Assembly: GCF_004327285.1 (NCBI RefSeq)
Contig: NZ_QJUI01000010.1
Location: 161,408-225,407 of the forward strand
Direction: 5' to 3'
DNA from: Phytopseudomonas daroniae
GTDB taxonomy: Bacteria; Pseudomonadota; Gammaproteobacteria; Pseudomonadales; Pseudomonadaceae
Length of the DNA: 64,000 nt
The notes beneath the pieces are model-generated. The model saw nothing but the letters and a program-made list of their open reading frames with translations, ran no database searches and had not been told where the DNA came from. Made by a program: the position numbers and the translations under genes. Shown in pieces: positions 45,859 to 54,646 of this stretch. How positions within the stretch are numbered: position 1 is the stretch's first letter; each line of letters opens with the position of its first letter.

Positions 45859-46472
45859 GCGATCCATTCCTCGGCGAGATCAAGATGTTCGGCGGCAACT
45901 ATGCACCGTACGGCTATGCCTTCTGTGACGGCAGCCCGGTGCCGCTCAACCAGAACCAGGCACTGTTCTCCCTTCTGGGAATCACCTACGGCGGCGACGG
46001 TGTCAGTACTTTCGCCCTGCCGGATCTGCGCGGCCGCAGCCCGGTGGGCTTCGGCCAGGGCCAGGGGCTGTCGCCGATTGCCCTGGGCCAGTCGGCCGGC
46101 AACGAGAGCGTGAGCCTGAGCCTGGCCCAGTTGCCGCCGCACTCCATCCAGATCCCCGCGCACAGCGCGAGCGTCACCGTCTCGGGCAGCGTGGGCATCC
46201 CCGTATCCAGCGCCACCGCAACCGTCGCCTCGCCGGTCGGCGCGGTACCAGCGGCGCCCGCCAGCAGTGGCCGTCCATTCCCGGTGTACGGCAGCGCCCA
46301 GAGCGGCAGCGACACCCTGGCCCCGTTCGACCTGAGCCTGAAGAGTTCCGTCGACATACCCGCGGTGCAATCCCAACCCGTCGGCGAAGGGCTGCCGCTG
46401 CCCGTGCGCACGCCCTACCTGGGCGTCAACTTCATCATCGCGCTGCAGGGCATCTACCCCTCGCGCGGCTGA
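45855..46472 (+). CDS. Phage tail-collar domain protein (MdpB-like)
   Basis: This 205-residue protein has an N-terminal phage tail-collar domain (FLGEIKMFGGNYAPYGYAFCDGSPVPLNQNQALFSLLG...FALPDLRGRSPVGFG, about residues 5-70). A Ser/Val/Ala-rich beta stretch and a C-terminal strand (VNFIIALQGIYP) follow. It resembles the microcystin-dependent proteins known from many bacteria, usually without other phage genes, as here. It lacks a signal peptide, so if it acts outside the cell it needs a non-Sec route. It lies directly before the giant protein gene. Confidence 0.88.
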   Translation: MSDPFLGEIKMFGGNYAPYGYAFCDGSPVPLNQNQALFSLLGITYGGDGVSTFALPDLRGRSPVGFGQGQGLSPIALGQSAGNESVSLSLAQLPPHSIQIPAHSASVTVSGSVGIPVSSATATVASPVGAVPAAPASSGRPFPVYGSAQSGSDTLAPFDLSLKSSVDIPAVQSQPVGEGLPLPVRTPYLGVNFIIALQGIYPSRG

Positions 46473-46481
46473 TCGCAACAC

Positions 46482-46503
46482 CGTCCCCGCGAACGCGGGG
46501 ACG
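46482..46503. promoter_or_regulatory. 10-bp perfect hairpin before the giant gene
   Basis: CGTCCCCGCG-AA-CGCGGGGACG lies in the 61-bp gap between the tail-collar gene and the giant gene. It has no T-run. It could reduce read-through or fold the leader of the giant mRNA. Confidence 0.55.
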
Positions 46504-46533
46504 AAACGACAATGCAAGGTGAGGAAGCGTGTC

Positions 46534-49500
46534 ATGTGGTGGAACAGGATAGCCCGCAAGCAGTCGCCTGGCATGCCGGCCAGGGCCGCCCTGGTTCAGG
46601 CGCTCGAACCGCGGATGATGTTCGATGGCGCGGTCGCCGCCACCCTGGCGGAGACCGCGGATGCCCAGCCGACGGACGCCGCCGCCACAACGGACATTGC
46701 CAGTTACGAGATGGCCGCCACGGCCAGCGGCGGGACAGCGCCGGGACGCCAGGAGGTGGTGTTCGTCGATGCCCAGGTGCAGGACTACCAGCAACTGCTC
46801 GGCAGCCTGCAGCCCGGCACGGAAGTGGTGGTGCTGGACAGCGGGGCCGACGGGCTGCAGCAGATCGCCGACTATCTGCAGGGCCGTTCCGGCATAGACG
46901 CCATCCACCTGCTCAGCCACGGCGACGTCGGCAAGCTGCAACTGGCAGGCCAATGGCTGGACAGCGGCAGCCTCGAAGCCCGCTCCGACCTGCTGGCGTC
47001 CATCGGCCAGGCCCTGACCGACGATGGCGACATCCTCCTCTACGGCTGCCAGGTCGGTGCCGATGGCGCGGGAAGTGCTTTCCTCCAGGCACTGGCTGCA
47101 GCGACGGGAGCGGACGTCGCCGCCTCCGACGACCCGACCGGCGCCAGCGACAAAGGCGGCGACTGGACACTGGAAGTCAGCCTGGGGTCGATCGAGACCG
47201 CCAGCCTGACCGGCTTCGACGCCTATGCGAGCCTGCTCGCCGCCCCCTCCAGCGAGAACTTCGACGGGGTGGCGGTGGATGCCAGCGGCTACAGCTTCGG
47301 CGACAGCCCGCGGGTGATCAATGGCTGGACGATCCGGCTGCTGGATGCCGCGGGCAACGATGCCCCGGACTACATCGACGTGACGCAGAACGCCAACGAT
47401 ACGGCCCTGGCAGGGAGCGGCGATGGCGCACTCGCTCTCACCGGCTACTACGGCGAGGCCCAGGCCGCCCAGTTCCAGTCCACCTCCGGCGATGCCTTCT
47501 GGTTGCGTTCCTTCAGCCTGGAGAACAACACGGCCAGTTCGGCCCTGCGCGTGGTGGGCTACCGGGACGGCGTCATCGTCGCCAGCCAGGACATCACGGA
47601 AACCAACCTGGATGCCCTGGGCAGCACCATCACCCTCGATCACAGGCTGAACCAAGACTGGCAGAATATCGATGAATTCCGCATCGTCCAGCAGGACGGC
47701 TCGGCCGACATCCTGTTCTACGTCGACGACATCAGCGTCGACGCGGCCAACCTGCCGCCGGTGATCGGCAACCTCGACGGCGACAGCAGCAATTTCATCG
47801 AAGGCAGCGCCCCCGTGCTGCTCGACGTCGGCAGCAATGCCACCGTGATCGATGGCGACTCCAGCAATTTCAGCGGCGGCAACGTCACCGTCACCCTCGT
47901 CGCCGGCGGTGTGGCGGGCGTGGATGTCCTGGGCATACGCAACCAGGGCACCGGTGCCGGACAGATCGGCGTATCCGGCACCAACGTCACCTACGGCGGC
48001 ACAACGATCGGCACCTTCACCGGCGGCAGCAGCGGCAATGCCCTGGTCGTCACCTTCAACGCCAATGCCAGCGCCGACGCGGTACAGGCCCTGGTACGCA
48101 ACCTCACCTACGCCAACCAGAGCGACGATCCGGGCGCCTCCCAACGAACCGTGCAGGTCACCGTCACCGACAGCAACGAAGGCACCAGCAATCCGGCCAA
48201 CGTGGTGCTCAGCATCACCCCGGTCAACGACGCGCCGACCCTCAGCGCAACCGGCAACAGCGTCACCTTCACCGAGAACGGCTCGGCGGTGGATCTGTTC
48301 AGCAACGTGAGCGTCGGCACCGTCGAAGCGGGTCAGACCATCACCGGCCTGACCCTGGCCGTGTCCAACGTCGCCAACGGCGCCAGCGAGATCCTGCGCA
48401 TCGACGGCACCGACATCGCGCTGTTCGACGGCAATACCGGCACCACCATCAACGGGGTTACCTACAGCGTCAGCGTCACCACTGGCACCGCCACGCTCAC
48501 GCTCACCTCCAGCGGCCTGGCCACGGCCACCGCGCAGAGCCTGGTGGACGGCATCACCTACCGCAACGCCAGCGAGGCGCCCACCACCACCGCACGCACG
48601 GTGACGCTGACGTCCATCACCGACAGCGGCGGCATCGACAACGGCGGCAGTGATACCCGCTACCTGGCGATCGCCGCCAACGTGGCCGTCGTCGCGGTCA
48701 ACGACGCCCCCACCCTTTCCGGAGGCCCCTACGCCCTGCCCGCCACCAACGAGAACACCATCTCCACCGGCACCCTGGTTTCCACCCTGCTCGCCGGCCT
48801 GAGCCATGCCGACGCGGATGGCCCCGCCGCCGGCATCGCCGTGACCGTCACCGCCGGCAGTGGAACCTGGCAGTATTCGCTGGACGGCAGCAGCTGGAAC
48901 AACATCGGCACCGTCTCCGGCGCGGCCGCGCTGCTGCTCTCCGACACGACCTGGGTGCGCTACGCGCCGGACGGCATGAACGGCGAAACCGCCACCCTCA
49001 CCTTCCGCGCCTGGGACCAGACCAGCGGCGCCGCGTCCACCAACATGACCCGCAGCACCGCCGACACCAGCAACAACGGCGGCAGCACGGCATTCTCCAG
49101 CGGCATGGCGCAGGCCAATATCGTCGTGCAGGCCGTCAACGACGCCCCCATCAACGTCAGCCTGAGCAACACCACGGTCGCCGAGAACAGCTCGACCGCC
49201 ACCGAGCTGACCATCGGTACCCTCACCTCCACCGACGTGGACATCGGCGACAGCCACAGCTACAGCATCGTCGGTGGCACGGACGCGGGGGTCTTCGTCA
49301 TCGTCGGCACCCAGCTGCGTTTCCAGGCCGGCACCGTGCTCGACTACGAGACCCAGAGCAGCTACACGGTCATCGTGCGCAGCACGGACTCCGGCGGCGC
49401 CTGGCTCGACAAAGCCTTCACCATTACCCTCACCGACGTCAACGAAGCCCCGATAGTCGCCACGCCGCTGGCCGACCAGACCGGCGCCGTCGGTGCCGCC

Positions 49501-52500
49501 TTCTCCTACACCGTGCCGGCCGGCGCCTTCGCCGATCCGGATGCCGGTACCACGCTCAGCTACAGCGCCACCCTGACGGACGGTAGCGCGCTGCCCGCGT
49601 GGCTGCAGTTCGACGCCGCCAGCCGCACCTTCAGCGGCACACCCGGCGCCGATGGCGCGATCAGCGTGCGCGTGACCGCCAGCGATGGCAGCCTGAGCGT
49701 GTACGACGATTTCACCCTGACGATCACGCAAGCGCCTCCCGAGGTGACGGGCATCGTGCGCGCGGGCGGTGCCGCCCAGTGGACCAATGCCGACACCCTG
49801 GTCTTCACGGTCACCTTCAGCGAAGCGGTGACCGGCGTGGACGCGAGCGACTTCTCACTGAGCACGACCGGCACGGCGGTGGGCAGCCTCACCGCCATCC
49901 AGACCTCGGACAACATCACCTACAGCGTGACGCTCACCGGCATCAGCGGCGACGGCACCCTGCGCCTGAACCTCAACGCCAGCGGCACTGGCATCGCCAA
50001 CGGCAATGCCAGCCCCATCGCGGGCGGCTACAGCAGCGGGGAAATCTACATCCTCGACAACACCGCGCCCAGCACGCCCAGCCTCACCATCGCGCCCGCG
50101 TCCGACAGCGGGACGCTCGGCGACCGTATCACCAACGTCACCACGCCCACGCTCACCGGCACGGCGGAGGCGAACAGCAGCGTCCGCCTCTACGACAGCG
50201 ACGGCACCACCCTGCTGGGCATGACCACGGCCGACGGCAGCGGCAACTGGAGCATCACCAGCAGCGCCCTGGCCGAGGGCAGCCACAACCTCACCGTCAC
50301 CGCCACCGACGCGGTGGGCAACATCTCGGGCGCCAGCGCGACGTTGGTTCTGGTCATCGACACCACCGCGCCCGCCACGCCCGCCGTGACCTCGCCGGCC
50401 CTGAGCAACAGCGCGGCACCGCTGCTGAGCGGCACCGCCGAAACCGGCAGCACCGTGACCATCAGCATCGGCGGCGCGACCTATACCACCGTCGCCAGCA
50501 GCGGCGCCTGGAGTCTCGATCTGGCCAGCGCCACCCCGGTCGCCGGCGTCCTGGCGCTGAACGCCAACGGTGCCAACCCCGTTTCGGTCACCGCCACCGA
50601 CGCCGCCGGCAATGTCTCGGCCACCGCCTCGCAGACCCTGCTTATCGATACCACCGCGCCCACCGCGCCCGCGGTGACCTCGCCGGCCCTGACCAACAGC
50701 ACGACACCGCTGCTGAGCGGCACCGCCGAAACCGGCAGCACCGTGACCATCAGCATCGGCGGCGCGACCTATACCACCGTCGCCAGCGGCGGCGCCTGGA
50801 GCCTCGACCTGGCCAGCGCCACACCGGTCGCCGGCGTCCTGGCGCTGAACAGCAACGGCGCCAACCCGGTCAGCGTCACCAGCACCGATGCGGCGGGCAA
50901 CACCTCGAGCGCCGCCACCCAGACCCTGATCATCGACACCGCCGCGCCCACCGCGCCAGCCGTGACCTCGCCGGCCCTGACCAACAGCACGACACCGCTG
51001 CTGAGCGGCACCGCTGAAACTGGCAGCACCGTGACCATCAGCATCGGCGGCGCGACCTATACCACCGTCGCCAGCAGCGGCGCCTGGAGTCTCGATCTGG
51101 CCAGCGCCACACCGGTCGCCGGCGTCCTGGCGCTGAACGCCAACGGTGCCAACCCCGTTTCGGTCACCGCCACCGACGCCGCCGGCAATGTCTCGGCCAC
51201 CGCCTCGCAGACCCTGCTTATCGATACCGCCGCGCCCACCGCACCCACCGTGACCTCGCCGGCTCTGACCAACAGCGCGGCGCCGCTGCTGAGCGGCACC
51301 GCTGAAACCGGCAGCACCGTCACTGTCAGCATTGGCGGCGCGACCTATACCACCGTCGCCAGCGGCGGCGCCTGGAGCCTCGACCTGGCCAGCGCCACCC
51401 CGGTCGCCGGCAGCCTGGCGCTGGACGTCAACGGTAGCAACGCGGTTTCCGTCATCAGTACCGATGCCGCCGGCAACAGTAGTTCGTCCGCCGCGCAAAG
51501 CCTGGTCATCGATACCCAGCCAGCCTCGACCGTCTCGGTTGGCGTTCCCCCCGGCGGCGCCTACGTGGCCGGGCAGCCTCTCGACTTCACCGTCAATCTG
51601 TCCGAGGCGGTCCTCGTCGACAGCAGCGGCGGCACCCCGCGTATCGCCATCACCCTGGAAGACGGCAGCATCCTGTACGCCGACTACCTGTCCGGCTCGG
51701 GCAGCCCGACGCTGGTATTCCGCCTCACGCTCGCCGAGGGTCAGGCGGACGGCAGCGGTTTCAGCCTCGGCGGCGCGATCGAAACCAATGGCGGCAGCCT
51801 GCGCGATGCGGCGGGCAACGACACCCTCCCCGCCCTCAATGGCGTCGGCGATACCTCGGGCATCCTGCTCGACAGCACAGCGCCGAGCGTGTCGAGCATC
51901 GTTCGCGACCCTGGCTCGTCCGCCACGACTCTGCAGTTCCTCGTCACCTTCAGCGAAGCGGTCACCGGGGTGGACGCCGGCGACTTCTCCCTGCTCACCA
52001 GCGGCACCGCCGCCGGCACCATCCAGTCGCTGGTGCAGGTCGATGCCCGAACCTATCGCGTCCAGGTCGGCAACCTCAGCGGCATGGGTGGTATCGGCCT
52101 GGCCCTGAACGCGGCCGGCAGCGGCATCAGCGATGCCGTGGGCAATACCCTGAGCGCCAGCGCGGCGGGCGAGATCGCCGCGGTGAATGCGCAACAGCCG
52201 CAAGGCGATCCCGAGTTCCGCGCCAATCCCCCGGCGAACATGCCGGACATGACGCCCGCGCCGTACCCGTCTGCACCGCCATTGCCGGAAGCGCCAATGC
52301 ACGCGCCCCTGCTGCCCACCCCGCTCTTCGAGCCGCGCACCCTGGGCAGCGGCATGCCGGCGCCGGGCTCCATCTTCTTGCCCAACGGCACCCTGGCGCC
52401 GGGTTACCTCGCCCAGGTGTTCGCCAGCCACTACGGCAGCATCGGCGGCTCCGCCGCCAGCCGCCTCGGTTTCGCTGGGGGCGATGGCGGTGTCTTCGGC

Positions 52501-52722
52501 GCCAGCACCCTGTCGCTGATCTTCGGCAGCGAAGCGGCGAGCGCGCCGGCATCGCAGAACAGCCTCGATGGCAAGGCCGACGCTGGTCCAGGGCTGCCGG
52601 GCATCTTCGGCGCGCCGACGCTCGGCCAGCAGTTGCACGACATGCAGGAAAGCGAGCAACGGCAGTTGCGCGACCTGGCCCTGGCGCTGGGCCAGCTTAC
52701 GGCGGTCGAATCACAGGTCTGA
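46534..52722 (+). CDS. Giant LEPR-motif / DUF4347 / cadherin- and Ig-like repeat surface protein
   Basis: This 2062-residue protein has no normal signal peptide. It starts MWWNRIARKQ and has LEPRMMFDGA at 24-33, the motif seen at the start of many very large exported proteins. DUF4347 follows (about 73-228) with His129-Gly and Cys172. Next come cadherin-like domains (VNDAPT and DVNEAP linkers, about 400-980), a dystroglycan-type domain, and four nearly identical 96-residue Ig-like repeats (1275-1658). Two further Ig-like domains and a Pro-rich then Ala/Gly-rich tail end the chain. There are no RTX nonapeptides and no LPxTG. I chose ATG 46534 because AGGAAG precedes it; a GTG at 46519 is possible. 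It is the likely export substrate of the flanking genes. Confidence 0.85.
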   Translation: MWWNRIARKQSPGMPARAALVQALEPRMMFDGAVAATLAETADAQPTDAAATTDIASYEMAATASGGTAPGRQEVVFVDAQVQDYQQLLGSLQPGTEVVVLDSGADGLQQIADYLQGRSGIDAIHLLSHGDVGKLQLAGQWLDSGSLEARSDLLASIGQALTDDGDILLYGCQVGADGAGSAFLQALAAATGADVAASDDPTGASDKGGDWTLEVSLGSIETASLTGFDAYASLLAAPSSENFDGVAVDASGYSFGDSPRVINGWTIRLLDAAGNDAPDYIDVTQNANDTALAGSGDGALALTGYYGEAQAAQFQSTSGDAFWLRSFSLENNTASSALRVVGYRDGVIVASQDITETNLDALGSTITLDHRLNQDWQNIDEFRIVQQDGSADILFYVDDISVDAANLPPVIGNLDGDSSNFIEGSAPVLLDVGSNATVIDGDSSNFSGGNVTVTLVAGGVAGVDVLGIRNQGTGAGQIGVSGTNVTYGGTTIGTFTGGSSGNALVVTFNANASADAVQALVRNLTYANQSDDPGASQRTVQVTVTDSNEGTSNPANVVLSITPVNDAPTLSATGNSVTFTENGSAVDLFSNVSVGTVEAGQTITGLTLAVSNVANGASEILRIDGTDIALFDGNTGTTINGVTYSVSVTTGTATLTLTSSGLATATAQSLVDGITYRNASEAPTTTARTVTLTSITDSGGIDNGGSDTRYLAIAANVAVVAVNDAPTLSGGPYALPATNENTISTGTLVSTLLAGLSHADADGPAAGIAVTVTAGSGTWQYSLDGSSWNNIGTVSGAAALLLSDTTWVRYAPDGMNGETATLTFRAWDQTSGAASTNMTRSTADTSNNGGSTAFSSGMAQANIVVQAVNDAPINVSLSNTTVAENSSTATELTIGTLTSTDVDIGDSHSYSIVGGTDAGVFVIVGTQLRFQAGTVLDYETQSSYTVIVRSTDSGGAWLDKAFTITLTDVNEAPIVATPLADQTGAVGAAFSYTVPAGAFADPDAGTTLSYSATLTDGSALPAWLQFDAASRTFSGTPGADGAISVRVTASDGSLSVYDDFTLTITQAPPEVTGIVRAGGAAQWTNADTLVFTVTFSEAVTGVDASDFSLSTTGTAVGSLTAIQTSDNITYSVTLTGISGDGTLRLNLNASGTGIANGNASPIAGGYSSGEIYILDNTAPSTPSLTIAPASDSGTLGDRITNVTTPTLTGTAEANSSVRLYDSDGTTLLGMTTADGSGNWSITSSALAEGSHNLTVTATDAVGNISGASATLVLVIDTTAPATPAVTSPALSNSAAPLLSGTAETGSTVTISIGGATYTTVASSGAWSLDLASATPVAGVLALNANGANPVSVTATDAAGNVSATASQTLLIDTTAPTAPAVTSPALTNSTTPLLSGTAETGSTVTISIGGATYTTVASGGAWSLDLASATPVAGVLALNSNGANPVSVTSTDAAGNTSSAATQTLIIDTAAPTAPAVTSPALTNSTTPLLSGTAETGSTVTISIGGATYTTVASSGAWSLDLASATPVAGVLALNANGANPVSVTATDAAGNVSATASQTLLIDTAAPTAPTVTSPALTNSAAPLLSGTAETGSTVTVSIGGATYTTVASGGAWSLDLASATPVAGSLALDVNGSNAVSVISTDAAGNSSSSAAQSLVIDTQPASTVSVGVPPGGAYVAGQPLDFTVNLSEAVLVDSSGGTPRIAITLEDGSILYADYLSGSGSPTLVFRLTLAEGQADGSGFSLGGAIETNGGSLRDAAGNDTLPALNGVGDTSGILLDSTAPSVSSIVRDPGSSATTLQFLVTFSEAVTGVDAGDFSLLTSGTAAGTIQSLVQVDARTYRVQVGNLSGMGGIGLALNAAGSGISDAVGNTLSASAAGEIAAVNAQQPQGDPEFRANPPANMPDMTPAPYPSAPPLPEAPMHAPLLPTPLFEPRTLGSGMPAPGSIFLPNGTLAPGYLAQVFASHYGSIGGSAASRLGFAGGDGGVFGASTLSLIFGSEAASAPASQNSLDGKADAGPGLPGIFGAPTLGQQLHDMQESEQRQLRDLALALGQLTAVESQV
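50356..51507 (+). repeat. Four 288-bp tandem repeats inside the giant gene
   Basis: Units start at 50356, 50644, 50932 and 51220, each with ATCGA(C/T)ACC and encoding a 96-residue Ig-like domain. Units 1 and 3 are almost identical in DNA over their last two-thirds (I see a single difference), while 2 and 4 differ more, which suggests copying of a two-unit (576-bp) block. Confidence 0.92.
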
Positions 52723-52776
52723 TTGCAACGAAAGAAGAATAATGAGTTTGAGCCGTAACAAGGGGGCGGCCCAAGG

Positions 52777-54273
52777 ATGAAAAGAAAGCAGAAACTATTC
52801 GGTGCCAGCCTGCTGGCCCTGGCTATCAGCGGGTGTGCCGTGACCAGCCAACCGATCGAGCGTGGCATCAGCGAACAGCGCGCCCAACACGATCTGCTCG
52901 CCATGTTCAAGGATCAGGAGCCGCTCAGCGGTCCCCTGACCCTGCATGAGGCCATGGCGCGCGCGGTGAAATACAACCTCGAGGGTCGCCTCAAGGTCAT
53001 GGAGGAAGCCTTGGCCAAGCGCCAGCTCGATCTCGCCAGCTTCGACATGCTGCCGCGCATGGCGCTCTCCGCCGGGTATGCCGGGCGCAACAACGTCAGC
53101 GCCTCCAGCAGCCAGAGCATCAACACCGGTACCCAGTCCCTCGAGCCCTCCACCTCCCAGGATCGCGACCGCGGCGTGGCGGACCTGACCATGGTGTGGA
53201 ACGTGCTGGACTTCGGTGTCAGCTACGTCAGCGCCAAGCAACAGGCCGACCAGCGCCTAATCGTCCAGGAGCGGCGACGCAAGGTCGTGCACACCATCAT
53301 CCAGGACGTGCGCTCGGCCTACTGGCGCGCCGTGGCGGCTGAACGCATGCTGCAGCAGATCGACAACCTGATGGCCCGCGTCGGCCAGGCCCGCGACAAC
53401 AGCCAGAGCCTCAGCGAGCAACGCATCGGCGATCCGGTACAGGCCCTGAGCTACCAGCGCGCCCTGATCGAGGCCACGCGCCAGCTGGAAGAGCAGCGCC
53501 GGGCGCTGTCCCTGGCCAAGACCGAGCTGGCGACGCTGATCAACCTGCCCCTGGGCACAGACCTCACACTGGCCGCCTCCAGCGACTACGAGGTACCGGA
53601 ACTCAAGGTCGAGCTGGCGCAGATGGAGCAGCAGGCCCTGGCCAACCGCCCGGAACTGCGCGAACAGGACTACCAGGCGCGCATCAGCGCCGCGGAAACC
53701 CGCAAGGCCATGCTGCGCCTGCTGCCCGGCCTGGAGTTCAGCGCCGGCGGCCATTACGACAGCAACAGCTTCCTAGTCAACCAGAGCTGGGCCGACTATG
53801 GCGTCAAGGTCACCTGGAACCTGTTCAACGTGCTCTCCGCACCGGCGGCCATCGATGTGGCCAAAGCCGGCGAGGAAGTGGCGGCGGCGCGGCGCCAGGC
53901 GATGTCCATGGCGGTGCTGGCCCAGCTCCACGTGGCCAACGCCAACTTCAACGAGGCCCGGCGTCAGTTCCTGACCAGCCAGCAATTGTCCCGCCTCGAC
54001 AGCCAGATCGCCGAGCAGTTGCGTAACCGCCACACGGCCCAGGGGATCGGTGAACTCGCGCTGATCCAGGGCGAGCTGAATGCCCTGCAGGCCGATCTGC
54101 GCCGCGATCTGGCCTATGCCGAGCTCCGCAACAGCTATGGTCAACTGTTCGCCAGCATCGGTCTCGATCCGCTGCCCAACGAATTGCCTTCGACCCAGTT
54201 GAGCGACGTCGCCCAGGCGCTAGCCGACAGTGAAACGCGCTGGCAGCAAGGGAACATTCGAGCGGGCCTCTAG
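52777..54273 (+). CDS. TolC-family outer membrane lipoprotein
   Basis: This 498-residue protein has a lipoprotein signal (AISGCAV, Cys about residue 20) and the two repeated halves of an outer-membrane TolC channel, with long coiled-coil helices (NLEGRLKVMEEALAKRQLDLASFDMLPRMALSAGY, LIEATRQLEEQRRALSLAKTELATLINLPLG, and the second set from residue 275). It would form a trimeric exit duct for the adaptors encoded upstream. It follows the giant gene by 54 bp with AAGG before the ATG. Confidence 0.93.
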   Translation: MKRKQKLFGASLLALAISGCAVTSQPIERGISEQRAQHDLLAMFKDQEPLSGPLTLHEAMARAVKYNLEGRLKVMEEALAKRQLDLASFDMLPRMALSAGYAGRNNVSASSSQSINTGTQSLEPSTSQDRDRGVADLTMVWNVLDFGVSYVSAKQQADQRLIVQERRRKVVHTIIQDVRSAYWRAVAAERMLQQIDNLMARVGQARDNSQSLSEQRIGDPVQALSYQRALIEATRQLEEQRRALSLAKTELATLINLPLGTDLTLAASSDYEVPELKVELAQMEQQALANRPELREQDYQARISAAETRKAMLRLLPGLEFSAGGHYDSNSFLVNQSWADYGVKVTWNLFNVLSAPAAIDVAKAGEEVAAARRQAMSMAVLAQLHVANANFNEARRQFLTSQQLSRLDSQIAEQLRNRHTAQGIGELALIQGELNALQADLRRDLAYAELRNSYGQLFASIGLDPLPNELPSTQLSDVAQALADSETRWQQGNIRAGL

Positions 54274-54646
54274 CTCATGTGTCGGCCTGGGTGGTAGATG
54301 TACGCGAGGCGGCGAACGGGGCAATCGTAATGGGGGATGGCAACCCGCGAAAGCGGGCGGCCGATAGGAGCGCTAGCGGCTGGAGGCCGAACGACAGGCA
54401 AACCGCATAGGCTCTTTCGTCCAGCTTTCCAGCCTCAAGCGTTTTCGATCGAAGGCCGCTTTCGTCCTTCAGACCGTAGGATGGGTCGGGCCGCGCAGGT
54501 GAAACCCATCAATTGCCGATGGGTTGCACCCATCCTACGGGCGCCCGCTCCTGCCTTTGCGCAACCTCGCTCGGATACGACATTTTATCTGTGATGTGGC
54601 ACTAGCACTCAGCCACATTGCTGCGCCGGCGGCGGCTGCCGGGCCG
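54274..54646. other. Intergenic region with dispersed repeat
   Basis: This 373-bp region lies between the convergent TolC-like and ABC transporter genes. It contains the repeat at 54474-54540. I see no gene. Confidence 0.6.
54474..54540. repeat. Nested inverted repeat, CCGTAGGATGGGT type
   Basis: The outer arms CCGTAGGATGGGT and ACCCATCCTACGG are exact 13-bp complements; inside, ACCCATC and GATGGGT form a second hairpin. The structure looks like a small non-coding REP- or MITE-type element, shared in weaker form with other intergenic spots of this window. Confidence 0.7.

Noticed and set aside
46482..46503. CRISPR-like repeat, because the hairpin resembles type I-E repeat stems
   Set aside because: Only one copy exists, without spacers or cas genes.
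46435..49731. 1098-codon minus-strand frame (and another at 49855-52659) opposite the giant gene
   Set aside because: The Gly/Ala/Val/Arg-rich composition arises from the GC-rich repeats on the other strand; there is no start signal or domain.
46534..52722. RTX-type type I secretion substrate
   Set aside because: No GGxGxDxxx repeats and no typical C-terminal secretion signal are visible.
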